Assembly: GCF_902804485.1 (NCBI RefSeq)
Contig: NZ_CADCST010000098.1
Span: forward strand, 112,593-176,592
Length of the DNA: 64,000 bases
Source of the DNA: Flavobacterium collinsii
Lineage (GTDB): Bacteria; Bacteroidota; Bacteroidia; Flavobacteriales; Flavobacteriaceae
Direction of reading: 5' to 3'
In this document: in pieces, positions 23,911 to 32,756 of the stretch
Layout of the letters: each line of letters opens with the position of its first letter
How positions within the stretch are numbered: position 1 is the stretch's first letter
Notes under the pieces: generated by a model
Told to the model about the DNA's origin: nothing
What the model saw: the letters and a program-made list of their open reading frames with translations, nothing else
Databases searched by the model: none
Made by a program: the position numbers and the translations under genes

Positions 23911-24648
23911 TTATCCATCATAGTTCATTGAAGCAATCGTTCTATTTGTAATTTCAACATCTAAAATATGATCTTGAAAAAAATCATCTCCGGTAGAAGC
24001 TATAGTATGAATATCTCCAGAATCGGTAATTGTTATTTTAATACTATAAACCTCTAAAGTATCATACCAGTCATTATTGGCTTTTTCTTCTGTAAAATCA
24101 TCGTTCTGATTGTAAAACTCAATTAATTCATTTTTACAATTTGAAAGCCAGTAAATGTGTGCGATAACGGCATCTGAATATTTTTGAATATCAGCACTTG
24201 AAAGGTAAATAAAGATTCTATCTTTTACTTTTTTATTGAATATTATGATGTCTTTTTGAGGAATCTCAAATTTATTTTGATCTCCTTCTGATGTGCTGAA
24301 GTCAATTAAAGTGAGTTTTGACATTTCTTTCTTTTCTCTATATTTTCTAACATCCTTAATAATAAAATTGTTTTCATGTGATTTTGCCTTTTGTTCCATC
24401 ACATATAATTTAGAAACATCTTTTTTATTATCCAGATCAGCGATTTCAGTAAAAACCTCATAGGCAGACCTATAAAAACCTAAAAGTAGGTATATGTTTG
24501 AAAGCACCAAATTATCTTCTTTTACTCTATTAATATCTTCTAATTCATAAAGTAAATCATAAATCCTTTCTGTACTTTCTTTTGAATTATTTGATTTCTT
24601 AAATTCATTTGAAAACTCAATGTATTCTTTTAAATATTTTCTTTCCAT
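23911..24648 (-). CDS. DUF2004-like protein, possible immunity protein
   Basis: The protein has 245 residues without signal or membrane segments. The N-terminal 90 residues are helical and charged with TPR-like spacing (NLVLSNIYLLLGFYRSAYEVFTEIADL). The C-terminal half (SDAVIAHIYWLSNC, then IKITITDSGDIHTI and DDFFQDHILDVEITN) resembles DUF2004. Such domains are found among immunity-type proteins of polymorphic toxin systems. It follows the SUKH gene by 50 bp and is likely co-transcribed with it. No toxin is nearby. Base composition is more AT-rich than the flanking housekeeping genes. Confidence 0.65.
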   Translation of the reverse strand: MERKYLKEYIEFSNEFKKSNNSKESTERIYDLLYELEDINRVKEDNLVLSNIYLLLGFYRSAYEVFTEIADLDNKKDVSKLYVMEQKAKSHENNFIIKDVRKYREKKEMSKLTLIDFSTSEGDQNKFEIPQKDIIIFNKKVKDRIFIYLSSADIQKYSDAVIAHIYWLSNCKNELIEFYNQNDDFTEEKANNDWYDTLEVYSIKITITDSGDIHTIASTGDDFFQDHILDVEITNRTIASMNYDG

Positions 24649-24698
24649 TTACATAATATTTTACTTGATCATTAAATAATTGTTCTAATTATTTAATC

Positions 24699-25238
24699 TT
24701 AGTCAATATCATTTTTCATTATAAAATCATAAAAATTACCGTACTTATCCTCAACTTTATCAGGCCATTCATTGTTCCATAATACGATTGGATAATTACA
24801 ATCTTCTCTATTTCTATTTGTATCAAAACAAAGATATCCCCAGTCTTCCCAAATTGCAAAAGGAATCAATCCTTTTTCTATTACATCATCTTTCATATTT
24901 TCATGAAAAATTATTTCTGTTAAAGAGATTTTCCAATTATTAATAGAGTGTTCAAAAAACGAAGCCTCGGAAATATGAAGTTCATAAAAATGTTTATGTT
25001 TCAAAAATATTTTATAATCCTCCGGATATTCGCAACCAAGTTGTTTTTCTAATTCTTTAATTTCATTATCGGTTACCTTACTGTCAACAGGAAACCAGAC
25101 TCGCCATTCTTCATTCTTGTCTTGAATTGGATCTGCCATTTCCAATTCAATTTCCGCAGGAAGCACGTTACCTTGATCTTCGACAAATCTTCCCAGATGA
25201 GCATCAATTATTCTTTTAATATTATTACTACTTGCCAT
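24699..25238 (-). CDS. SMI1/KNR4 (SUKH) family protein
   Basis: The protein has 179 residues from ATG 25238 (MASSNNIKR); an in-frame ATG seven codons upstream is possible. The SUKH core is clear: DNEIKELEKQLGCEYPEDYKIFLKHKHF, then GLIPFAIWEDWGYLCFDTN and YPIVLWNNEWPD. SUKH proteins are widespread immunity proteins against nuclease and other toxins of contact-dependent systems. With the DUF2004-like gene it forms a two-gene unit inserted between trmD and rplS. No cognate toxin is visible, so it is an orphan immunity candidate. Confidence 0.85.
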   Translation of the reverse strand: MASSNNIKRIIDAHLGRFVEDQGNVLPAEIELEMADPIQDKNEEWRVWFPVDSKVTDNEIKELEKQLGCEYPEDYKIFLKHKHFYELHISEASFFEHSINNWKISLTEIIFHENMKDDVIEKGLIPFAIWEDWGYLCFDTNRNREDCNYPIVLWNNEWPDKVEDKYGNFYDFIMKNDID

Positions 25239-25443
25239 TATTAAAAAGTGAATTACCAAAATATCTATCTTTCAAATTTAGTAAAAAAAACCTTATTTTA
25301 AAATCAAACAAATTAGCAAAACTTGCGGATTATATTAAAGCTGGACAAACTGAAAATCAAACCCAAAAAGCACTTCTAAACACCAATTTATCAGCAACTT
25401 AAAATAATTTACAATTTATAATTCATAATTTACAATTATTTTC

Positions 25444-25451
25444 TACATTTG
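25444..25451 (+). promoter_or_regulatory. -7 box of rplS (TACATTTG)
   Basis: It is a perfect TAnnTTTG match 72 bp upstream of the rplS ATG. Confidence 0.55.
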
Positions 25452-25523
25452 CACCCGAATTAGACTAACCTCTGGCGAAATCCGTGAATGTTACTCTATA
25501 CTAAACAATAATAAAAAATTATC
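25452..25523 (+). ncRNA. Possible L19 autoregulatory leader of rplS
   Basis: This is the 5' leader between the -7 box and the L19 start. TAAC (25466-25469) can pair with GTTA (25490-25493), enclosing GG (25474-25475) that can pair with CC (25482-25483). It is unusually long and GC-richer than most leaders in this window. Ribosomal-protein leaders in front of rplS have been reported for Flavobacteria; identity with that motif is not shown here. Confidence 0.4.
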
Positions 25524-25874
25524 ATGGCAGATTTATTAAAGTTCGTTCAAAACGAATTCGTTGCTAAAAAAGATTTCCCTGTTTTCGGAGCTGGAGATAC
25601 TATCACAGTTTACTACGAAATTAAAGAGGGTGAAAAAACAAGAACTCAGTTTTTTAAAGGAGTTGTTATTCAAAGAAGAGGTTCTGGTAACACAGAAACT
25701 TTTACTATCCGTAAAATGTCTGGAGCTATTGGAGTTGAGCGTATCTTCCCAGTAAACTTACCAGCTTTACAAAAGATTGAAATCAACAAAAAAGGAGCTG
25801 TACGTAGAGCTAGAATTTTCTACTTCAGAGAACTTACTGGTAAAAAAGCTAAGATTAAAGATAAAAGAAGATAA
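25524..25874 (+). CDS. rplS: 50S ribosomal protein L19
   Basis: The protein has 116 residues with the L19 features: an N-terminal helix (ADLLKFVQNEFV), FGAGDTITVYYEIKEGEKTRTQFFKGVVI, the signature GSGNTETFTIRKMSGAIGVERIFP, and a basic tail (GKKAKIKDKRR). L19 sits at the 30S-50S interface and contributes to intersubunit bridges. It has its own promoter and leader here, and a strong terminator follows. Confidence 0.98.
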   Translation: MADLLKFVQNEFVAKKDFPVFGAGDTITVYYEIKEGEKTRTQFFKGVVIQRRGSGNTETFTIRKMSGAIGVERIFPVNLPALQKIEINKKGAVRRARIFYFRELTGKKAKIKDKRR

Positions 25875-25893
25875 TCATTTATCTATTGGTTAT

Positions 25894-25928
25894 AAAAAAC
25901 TCGTTTCAAATGAAACGAGTTTTTTTTT
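25894..25928 (+). terminator. Terminator after rplS
   Basis: AAAAACTCGTTTCA and TGAAACGAGTTTTT pair perfectly and are followed by T8. Confidence 0.92.
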
Positions 25929-25950
25929 GCCTGTTTTTTAAAATTTTCAG

Positions 25951-26030
25951 GAGCTAATCCCGCTATCCGTTTCAATCTTTTGCTTTTTAAAGAAAATAGC
26001 AAAAGGATTTCCACTGCTATCGGGGCTAGG
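25951..26030. repeat. 80-bp imperfect palindrome (GCTAATCCCGCTATCC type)
   Basis: The left part GAGCTAATCCCGCTATCCG and the right part GCTATCGGGGCTAGG are roughly complementary, with AAAGCAAAAG/CTTTTGC-like pairing inside. Such elements are dispersed in Flavobacterium intergenic regions in my recollection. No coding potential is seen. Confidence 0.5.
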
Positions 26031-26064
26031 ACAATCATTTTCATAAGAGCTTTTAGTTTACGCC

Positions 26065-26289
26065 AAACCTGTTCGGTTTTAAAAACCTAACAGGTTTCTC
26101 AGATTGCGCGACATACATCATTTCAACGGATTAAAATCCGTTTTTATCTGCGTTTTTACGAAGTAAATCTGTTTCATCCGCGTCAAAATTAGACACTGAT
26201 TTTACTGATGCGCTAAAGCGAAAACGCTGATAAAAACAGATTTTACCAGCTTAATCTTGGAAACCATAAACGGTCTAATGAAACCGTTT
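26065..26289. repeat. Cluster of three hairpins and a degenerate repeat
   Basis: AAACCTGTT...AACAGGTTT (26065-26097), AACGGATT-AA-AATCCGTT (26125-26142) and AAACGGT...ACCGTTT (26268-26289) are each nearly perfect. Between them lies a repeat (CATCCGCGTCAAAATTAGAC, CGCTGATAAAAACAG) whose words recur at 60020-60130. The rest of this 675-bp gap (to 26603) holds only the icd promoter. Confidence 0.6.
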
Positions 26290-26522
26290 GCGTGAGGAAA
26301 TTAAAAACACAATTTTTCATACAAAAACACAGCGCTAAAATGATTTTATACAACTGAAAAGGTTTCTCTGTTTCGGAATCGCTCACTTTTCTTAGTGATT
26401 CATCAAAACTGTAATTTTTTAATACCAAAATCGTCGATTTGACAATTTAAAGACCTCGAAATAACAATCTGATAATTTCGGCATTTCTCCTGAAAACTAC
26501 ACCGTTTTCGGACTGTTTTTAT

Positions 26523-26530
26523 TATATTTG
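26523..26530 (+). promoter_or_regulatory. -7 box of icd (TATATTTG)
   Basis: It is a perfect TAnnTTTG match about 73 bp upstream of the icd ATG. The leader ends in an A13 run just before the start codon. Confidence 0.5.
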
Positions 26531-26603
26531 CTCCGCTCATTCTGAGCCGACTATACCTTTTACATCGTCATTCTCTGACGATACGATTATAAAAAAAAAA
26601 AAA

Positions 26604-28826
26604 ATGACACAGAATTCAAAAATCTATTACACCTTAACTGATGAGGCGCCATTGTTAGCGACTTATTCTTTTTTACCTATTGTTCAGGCTTTTACGTCTA
26701 CAGCAGGTATTACAATTGAAACCAGAGACATCTCTTTGGCTGCCCGAATTTTATCCAATTTCCCTGAGCTTTTAACAGCTGATCAAAAAACAGGAGATGC
26801 TTTGGCTGAATTAGGTCAATTGGCTACACAACCTGATGCTAACATCATCAAACTACCAAACGTTTCAGCATCGGTACCACAATTAAAAGCGGCTATTACT
26901 GAATTGCAATCGCACGGTTACAACATTCCTAATTTCCCTGAAGATCCTCAAAATGATGCCGAAAAGGAAATTAAAGCAAAATATGCTAAAGTTTTAGGTT
27001 CTGCCGTAAACCCTGTTTTACGTGAAGGAAACTCTGACCGTAGAGCTCCAAGAGCGGTAAAAAACTTTGCAAAAGCAAATCCACACTCAATGGGTGCATG
27101 GTCAGCTGATTCTAAAACAAAAGTGGCTTCAATGCCAAACGGTGATTTCTACGGAAGCGAAAAATCACTTACAGTTGCAGAAGCTGATGATGTAAAAATT
27201 GAATTCGTTGCAAAAGACGGTACAATTACTGTATTAAAAGCAAGTACTCCTCTTAAAGCAGGTGAAATTATTGACAGTTCTGTTTTAAGTGTAAAAAAAT
27301 TAAAAGCTTTTGCTGCTGATGCTATTGCAGATGCAAAAAAAGAAGGTGTTTTACTTTCGGTACACTTAAAAGCTACCATGATGAAAGTATCAGATCCAAT
27401 TATCTTCGGCGCTATCGTTGAAGTGTACTTTGCTGATCTTTTCAAAAAATACGAAACTTTATTTGCAGAATTAAACATTGACACCAGAAATGGTTTAGGT
27501 GATATCTATGCAAAAATTGCAGGAAGACCTGAACAAGCTGAAGTTGAAGCAGACATTACTAAAGCAATCGAAAACGGTCCTGCTTTGGCAATGGTTAACT
27601 CTGATAAAGGAATTACAAACTTACACGTACCTTCAGATGTAATCGTTGATGCTTCTATGCCGGCAATGATTCGTACATCAGGACAGATGTACAATAAAGA
27701 AGGAAAACAACAGGATACCATCGCAGTTATTCCGGATCGCTCTTACGCTGGAATTTACACAGCTACAATCGATTTCTGTAAAAAACACGGTGCTTTTGAT
27801 CCTAAAACAATGGGAAGTGTTCCTAACGTAGGTTTAATGGCTCAAAAAGCCGAAGAATACGGATCTCACGATAAAACGTTCCAAATGAAAGCTGACGGAG
27901 TTGTTCGTGTAACAGACAACAAAGGGACTGTTTTAATGGAGCAAAACGTTGAAGAAAATGACATTTTCAGAATGTGTCAGGCAAAAGACGCTCCAATTCA
28001 GGACTGGGTTAAACTTGCTGTAAACAGAGCACGTTTATCTGATACTCCTGCAGTTTTCTGGTTAGACGAAAACAGAGCACATGACAGAGAATTGATCGCA
28101 AAAGTTCAAAAATATTTAAAAGATCACAATACCGTAAATCTGGATATTCGCATCTTAAACCCAGTTGCTGCTACTGAATTTACTTTAGACAGAATCATCA
28201 AAGGTTTAGACACTATCTCAGTAACCGGAAACGTTTTACGTGATTATTTAACCGATTTGTTTCCAATTTTAGAATTAGGAACTTCAGCTAAAATGTTATC
28301 GATCGTTCCGTTAATGAACGGTGGTGGATTGTTTGAAACTGGCGCAGGAGGTTCTGCTCCAAAACACGTTGAGCAATTTACAGAAGAAGGATATTTACGT
28401 TGGGATTCATTAGGAGAATTTTTAGCGCTTGGTGCTTCTTTAGAGCATTTAGGACAAACTTTAGACAATTCTAAAGCAATTGTTCTGTCTGAAACTTTAG
28501 ACGAAGCCAATGATAAATTCCTTGCTAATGATAAATCTCCGGCTCGTAAAGTAGGTGAGATTGACAACCGTGGTTCTCATTTTTATCTTGCTTACTATTG
28601 GGCTCAGGCTTTGGCTGCTCAAAACAAAGATGATGAATTGAAAGCGATCTTCACTCCAATTGCTGCTGAATTTGAAGCTAACGAAGCTAAAATTGATGCC
28701 GAATTAATTGGTGCACAAGGAAAACCACAAAATCTTGGTGGTTACTACCAGCCAACTCCTGAATTAGTGAGTAAAGCAATGCGTCCTAGCGAAACATTCA
28801 ATTCAATTATTGCGCAAATAAAATAA
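26604..28826 (+). CDS. icd: NADP-dependent isocitrate dehydrogenase, monomeric type
   Basis: The protein has 740 residues, the size of the monomeric (IDH-II) enzyme, unrelated in layout to the 45-kDa dimeric form. It starts KIYYTLTDEAPLLATYSFLPIVQAF and contains DRRAPRAVKNFAKANPHSMG, ADDVKIEFVAKDG, VPDRSYAGIY-like residues at position 370-380, MCQAKDAPIQDWVKLAVNRARLS and GGLFETGAGGSAPKHVEQF, all family hallmarks. It converts isocitrate to 2-oxoglutarate with NADPH production in the TCA cycle. Codon choice looks like that of a highly expressed gene. A strong terminator follows. Confidence 0.97.
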   Translation: MTQNSKIYYTLTDEAPLLATYSFLPIVQAFTSTAGITIETRDISLAARILSNFPELLTADQKTGDALAELGQLATQPDANIIKLPNVSASVPQLKAAITELQSHGYNIPNFPEDPQNDAEKEIKAKYAKVLGSAVNPVLREGNSDRRAPRAVKNFAKANPHSMGAWSADSKTKVASMPNGDFYGSEKSLTVAEADDVKIEFVAKDGTITVLKASTPLKAGEIIDSSVLSVKKLKAFAADAIADAKKEGVLLSVHLKATMMKVSDPIIFGAIVEVYFADLFKKYETLFAELNIDTRNGLGDIYAKIAGRPEQAEVEADITKAIENGPALAMVNSDKGITNLHVPSDVIVDASMPAMIRTSGQMYNKEGKQQDTIAVIPDRSYAGIYTATIDFCKKHGAFDPKTMGSVPNVGLMAQKAEEYGSHDKTFQMKADGVVRVTDNKGTVLMEQNVEENDIFRMCQAKDAPIQDWVKLAVNRARLSDTPAVFWLDENRAHDRELIAKVQKYLKDHNTVNLDIRILNPVAATEFTLDRIIKGLDTISVTGNVLRDYLTDLFPILELGTSAKMLSIVPLMNGGGLFETGAGGSAPKHVEQFTEEGYLRWDSLGEFLALGASLEHLGQTLDNSKAIVLSETLDEANDKFLANDKSPARKVGEIDNRGSHFYLAYYWAQALAAQNKDDELKAIFTPIAAEFEANEAKIDAELIGAQGKPQNLGGYYQPTPELVSKAMRPSETFNSIIAQIK

Positions 28827-28867
28827 TCGAATTAAACATAAAGAGACTTAGCAATATATCTCTACAG

Positions 28868-28900
28868 AAAAGACAACTTTAAATAGTTGTCTTTTTTTTT
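28868..28900 (+). terminator. Terminator after icd
   Basis: AGACAACT (28871-28878) pairs with AGTTGTCT (28885-28892) and is followed by a long T run. Confidence 0.9.
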
Positions 28901-29019
28901 GAATTAAACCAAACCTTTGAATCTCAAAAAAAAAGAAATCTTTCTTAACTAATGTTTAACAAACGTTCTGCGAAAATATTTAGTAAGAATTATTAACTAT
29001 GTGTTTCAAAACCAAGACA

Positions 29020-31401
29020 ATGATCACAAAAAAAAATACAACTTTTTTTATTCTGCTCTTTACCATTTTAACATCATTTTCTCAGGAAAAATTCACTTTA
29101 AGCGGTACCATCACCGACTTCAAAAACAACGAAACCTTAATCGGTGTGAATCTCTATATTCCGGCCTTAAAAATTGGTACCACCACCAACGAATATGGTT
29201 TTTATTCACTTACCGTTCCACAAGGCGAACATCAGATCGAAATTAGTTATGTTGGTTATCAAACCCTTCAAAAAACAATTACTTTAAGTCAAAACACAAA
29301 AAACAATTTTGCAATCAACGAAAGCGGTGAAGAACTTCGGGAAGTTATAATTACCGACAATAAAGGCAAAATCAATATCAAATCACCCGAAATGAGTGCC
29401 AACAAACTCTCCATTTCTACAATCAAAAGGATGCCGGTTGTTTTAGGTGAAGTCGATGTTTTAAAATCGATCTTATTGCTTCCAGGAGTTACAAATGCAG
29501 GTGAAGGCGCTTCGGGATTCAATGTACGTGGTGGAGGTGCCGATCAGAATTTAATTTTACTAGACGAAGCTACTATCTTTAATTCCTCACACGTATTTGG
29601 TTTTTTCTCCGTTTTTAACCCCGATGCTATTAAAGATCTCAAATTATACAAAGGCGGAATTCCGGCACGTTATGGCGGAAGAGCCTCTTCTGTTTTAGAC
29701 ATTTACCAAAAAGACGGAAACAGCAAAGAATTTCATGTTAATGGGGGAATTGGGTTAATTTCAAGCCGACTTCTTGCCGAAGGCCCGCTAGTAAAAGACA
29801 AAGGTTCTTTCCTTATTGGAGGAAGAGCTTCTTATGCTCATTTATTTTTAAAATTATCCGAAGATCAAAAAGACAACTCTGCCTATTTTTATGATTTAAA
29901 TACCAAACTGAGTTATAAACTAAACGACAACAACAGCTTGTATTTATCCGGTTATTTTGGGCGTGATGTTTTTAGCCTCAACAAAAGTTTTACTAATATC
30001 TACGGAAACTCAACGCTAAACCTGCGTTGGAATCACTTGTACTCTGACAAACTATTTGCTAATTTATCCTTGATTTACAGCGATTATTATTATGGACTTG
30101 ACTTAGACTTTGTAGGTTTCAAATGGGATTCAGGAATTAAGAACTACAACATCAAATACGATTTCAAAAACTATATTTCAGATAAATTCAAACTGAACTA
30201 TGGTTTAAATGGAATTTACTACGAATTTAATCCCGGAACGATCAAACCAAGCAATGAAACATCGGGAATTAATCCGGATCAGTTGGATAAAAAATATGCG
30301 TTTGAACCTTCTGTTTATATCGAAGCCGAAAATCAGCTATCGAAAAAAATCACGGTTGCTTACGGATTGCGCTACAGTTTGTTCTACCGTTTAGGCGCTT
30401 CTACCATCAATTATTATGACAATAACGAACCCGTGATCTTTAATAGCAACATGCAGATCTACGAAAAGGGAACTCCAACCTCAACCCTTTATTTTGGTAA
30501 AAACAAAGTCATTCAAAATTACAATAATTTAGAACCACGCCTTTCTGTTTCTTATCAGTTAAATGATGACCAATCGGTTAAAGCAAGCTACAACCGAATG
30601 GCGCAGTATCTTCAACTAATTTCGAATACTTCATCTCCTACTCCATTGGATGTCTGGATGCCAAGTGATAATTACATCAAACCTCAGATCGCAGATCAGG
30701 TGGCTTTGGGTTACTTTAGAAATATTAACAATGGTGCTTATTCTGTCGAAGTGGAAACGTATTATAAAAAAATCCAAAACCGACTTGACTATATCGATGG
30801 TGCCGATTTGATTGCGAATAATGCGATCGAACAAATAATTCTGAATGGAAGAATGCGGGCCTATGGTGTCGAATTTATGCTAAAGAAAAATGAAGGCAAA
30901 TTCAACGGATGGATCTCCTACACTTTATCAAAATCACAGCAACAAACCCCGGGAAGAACTCCGGAGGAACTCGGAATCAATAACGGACAATGGTACAGCT
31001 CTGCTTACGATAAAACTCATAATTTAGCCATTACATCTGCTTATAATCTAAACGAAAAATGGTCTTTTGGCGCTAACTTTGCGCTGCAATCGGGACAACC
31101 GGTTACGTACCCTAATGGACGATATGAATATCTGGGAATTACGGTCCCAAATTATGGATTAAGAAACGAAAACCGTTTACCAGCCTATCACCATTTAGAC
31201 ATTTCGGCAACTTTGACACCTAGAAAAAATAAAGACCGAAACTGGAAAGGCGAATGGGTTTTTAGTATTTATAACTTATACAACCGCCAAAATGCAGCCT
31301 CGATCAACTTCCGTCAAAATGTAGATACCGGTACAAATGAAGCCGTAAAAACCTCGATTTTCGGAATAGTTCCGGCTGTTAGTTATAATTTTAAATTTTA
31401 A
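29020..31401 (+). CDS. TonB-dependent outer-membrane receptor with carboxypeptidase-like N-domain
   Basis: The protein has 793 residues from ATG 29020 (an in-frame ATG at 28999 is possible). A signal peptide (ILLFTILTSFSQ) is followed by a CarboxypepD-regulatory-like domain (about 20-100, LSGTITDFKNNETLIGVNLYIP), a plug (about 110-230, FNVRGGGADQNLILLDEATIFN, KGGIPARYGGRASSVLDIY) and a 22-strand type barrel ending in aromatic F. No SusD partner is present. Instead a DUF4249 lipoprotein gene follows after 36 bp, a pairing common in Bacteroidota. Substrate unknown. Confidence 0.92.
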   Translation: MITKKNTTFFILLFTILTSFSQEKFTLSGTITDFKNNETLIGVNLYIPALKIGTTTNEYGFYSLTVPQGEHQIEISYVGYQTLQKTITLSQNTKNNFAINESGEELREVIITDNKGKINIKSPEMSANKLSISTIKRMPVVLGEVDVLKSILLLPGVTNAGEGASGFNVRGGGADQNLILLDEATIFNSSHVFGFFSVFNPDAIKDLKLYKGGIPARYGGRASSVLDIYQKDGNSKEFHVNGGIGLISSRLLAEGPLVKDKGSFLIGGRASYAHLFLKLSEDQKDNSAYFYDLNTKLSYKLNDNNSLYLSGYFGRDVFSLNKSFTNIYGNSTLNLRWNHLYSDKLFANLSLIYSDYYYGLDLDFVGFKWDSGIKNYNIKYDFKNYISDKFKLNYGLNGIYYEFNPGTIKPSNETSGINPDQLDKKYAFEPSVYIEAENQLSKKITVAYGLRYSLFYRLGASTINYYDNNEPVIFNSNMQIYEKGTPTSTLYFGKNKVIQNYNNLEPRLSVSYQLNDDQSVKASYNRMAQYLQLISNTSSPTPLDVWMPSDNYIKPQIADQVALGYFRNINNGAYSVEVETYYKKIQNRLDYIDGADLIANNAIEQIILNGRMRAYGVEFMLKKNEGKFNGWISYTLSKSQQQTPGRTPEELGINNGQWYSSAYDKTHNLAITSAYNLNEKWSFGANFALQSGQPVTYPNGRYEYLGITVPNYGLRNENRLPAYHHLDISATLTPRKNKDRNWKGEWVFSIYNLYNRQNAASINFRQNVDTGTNEAVKTSIFGIVPAVSYNFKF

Positions 31402-31437
31402 GACCAACTTTCTGTAAAAAGAAACAAAAGATATATC

Positions 31438-32259
31438 ATGAAAAAAATGAACCTCTTAATTCTAGTTTTGATATCGATTTTCTTCACGGGTTGTGAGGAA
31501 GTGGTCGATGTTAATTTAGATACTGCTCCACCAAAATTAGTAATCGAAGCCGCTATAAACTGGCAGAAACAAACCACAGGAAAACAACAAACTATAAAGC
31601 TGACCACTACAACAGGTTACTTTCAAAATGTTATTCCAACTGTTTCGGGAGCAACCATATTTATAAAAAACAGTAAGAACATACAATTTAACTTTAGCGA
31701 AGTTCCTAAAACCGGGCGATATGTGTGCTCGAATTTTATTCCGGTAATTGACGAGACGTACACGCTAACTGTGATTTCGGGCGGTATTACCTATACGGCT
31801 ACGGAAACCATGAAATCGGTTGCACCCATTACCCGAATCGAACAAAATAACCAAGGTGGTTTTACAGGAAAAGACATTGAGACCAGGGCTTACTTTAATG
31901 ATCCCGCCGATGCAGATAATTTTTATCTCTTTAAATATGTATATTCAAACAAAATTACATCAAAGTACTACGTTACAGAAGACAAGTTTTTTCAGGGAAA
32001 TGAATATTTTAGCACATCCGATGATGACGACTTAAAGATTGGAGACGAAATCGAAATGACACATTACGGTATCTCAAAACAATACTACAATTATATGAGC
32101 ATTCTGGTAAGTATTGCGGGGAATAATTCTGGCGGACCTTTTCAGTCTCCACCCGCAACCGTAAGAGGAAATATTATCAATACTGTCGATAAAGCAAACT
32201 ATCCGTTAGGTTATTTTTCGCTTAGTGAAACCGATTACAAAAAATACAAAATTAAATAA
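31438..32259 (+). CDS. DUF4249 lipoprotein, partner of the TonB receptor
   Basis: The protein has 273 residues. A signal peptide with lipobox (SIFFTGCEE) is followed by VVDVNLDTAPPKLVIEAAINW, the DUF4249 start, and by beta-rich Ig-like segments (YTLTVISGGITYTATETMKS) and a C-terminal AKGNIIN-like strand region. DUF4249 lipoproteins are usually encoded right behind TonB receptors and are thought to cap them like SusD, though this is not proven. The gene is co-transcribed with the receptor. Confidence 0.87.
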   Translation: MKKMNLLILVLISIFFTGCEEVVDVNLDTAPPKLVIEAAINWQKQTTGKQQTIKLTTTTGYFQNVIPTVSGATIFIKNSKNIQFNFSEVPKTGRYVCSNFIPVIDETYTLTVISGGITYTATETMKSVAPITRIEQNNQGGFTGKDIETRAYFNDPADADNFYLFKYVYSNKITSKYYVTEDKFFQGNEYFSTSDDDDLKIGDEIEMTHYGISKQYYNYMSILVSIAGNNSGGPFQSPPATVRGNIINTVDKANYPLGYFSLSETDYKKYKIK

Positions 32260-32269
32260 CCCGCAAAAA

Positions 32270-32752
32270 ATGGAAGCCAGAATTCAGATTTTACACGAGA
32301 AGAAACTAATTGGGAAGTACGTTACAATGTCATTTTTGGAAAACAAAACCCATCAATTATGGAGTTCTTTTATGCCAAAACGAAAAGAAATTAAGAATAC
32401 AATCAACGCCAATTTGTATTCTCTGGAAGTTTTTCCAAACGCACATTTTGATAATTTTGATCCGGGCAATACTTTCGAAAAATGGGCCGCAGTTGAAGTC
32501 TCTGAATTTGATAAGGTACCACGGGAAATGAAATCTTTGGTAATTCCTGAGGGATTGTATGCCGTTTTTGTACATAAAGGACCTCAAAGCGAAGGCCACA
32601 AAACCTATCGTGAAATTTTTGTAGATTGGCTTCCAAATTCTGTATATATGGTAGATGAAAGGCCTCATTTTGCTGTAATGGATGAAAAATACAAAAAAGA
32701 AGATCCCGATTCTGAAGAAGAAATCTGGATTCCGATAACCCATAAAGCCTAA
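32270..32752 (+). CDS. Stand-alone GyrI-like ligand-binding protein
   Basis: The protein has 160 residues with the GyrI-like fold and no DNA-binding domain. It has MEARIQILHEKKLIGKYVTMSF, WAAVEVSEFDKVP, LVIPEGLYAVFVHKGP and the ending EEEIWIPITHKA. Relatives bind small molecules or hydrolyse reactive cyclopropanoids. The ATG at 32270 is 10 bp after the DUF4249 stop, suggesting the same transcript. Its DinB-like neighbour follows 4 bp later. Confidence 0.83.
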   Translation: MEARIQILHEKKLIGKYVTMSFLENKTHQLWSSFMPKRKEIKNTINANLYSLEVFPNAHFDNFDPGNTFEKWAAVEVSEFDKVPREMKSLVIPEGLYAVFVHKGPQSEGHKTYREIFVDWLPNSVYMVDERPHFAVMDEKYKKEDPDSEEEIWIPITHKA

Positions 32753-32756
32753 AATC

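Noticed and set aside
24699..25238. Toxin-immunity module
   Set aside because: The SUKH and DUF2004-like genes look like immunity genes, but no toxin, secretion or Rhs-type gene is adjacent, so only orphan immunity is proposed.
26243..26428. 61-residue minus-strand ORF between rplS and icd
   Set aside because: It runs through hairpin repeats, has no promoter or family match, and lies in a repeat-rich spacer.
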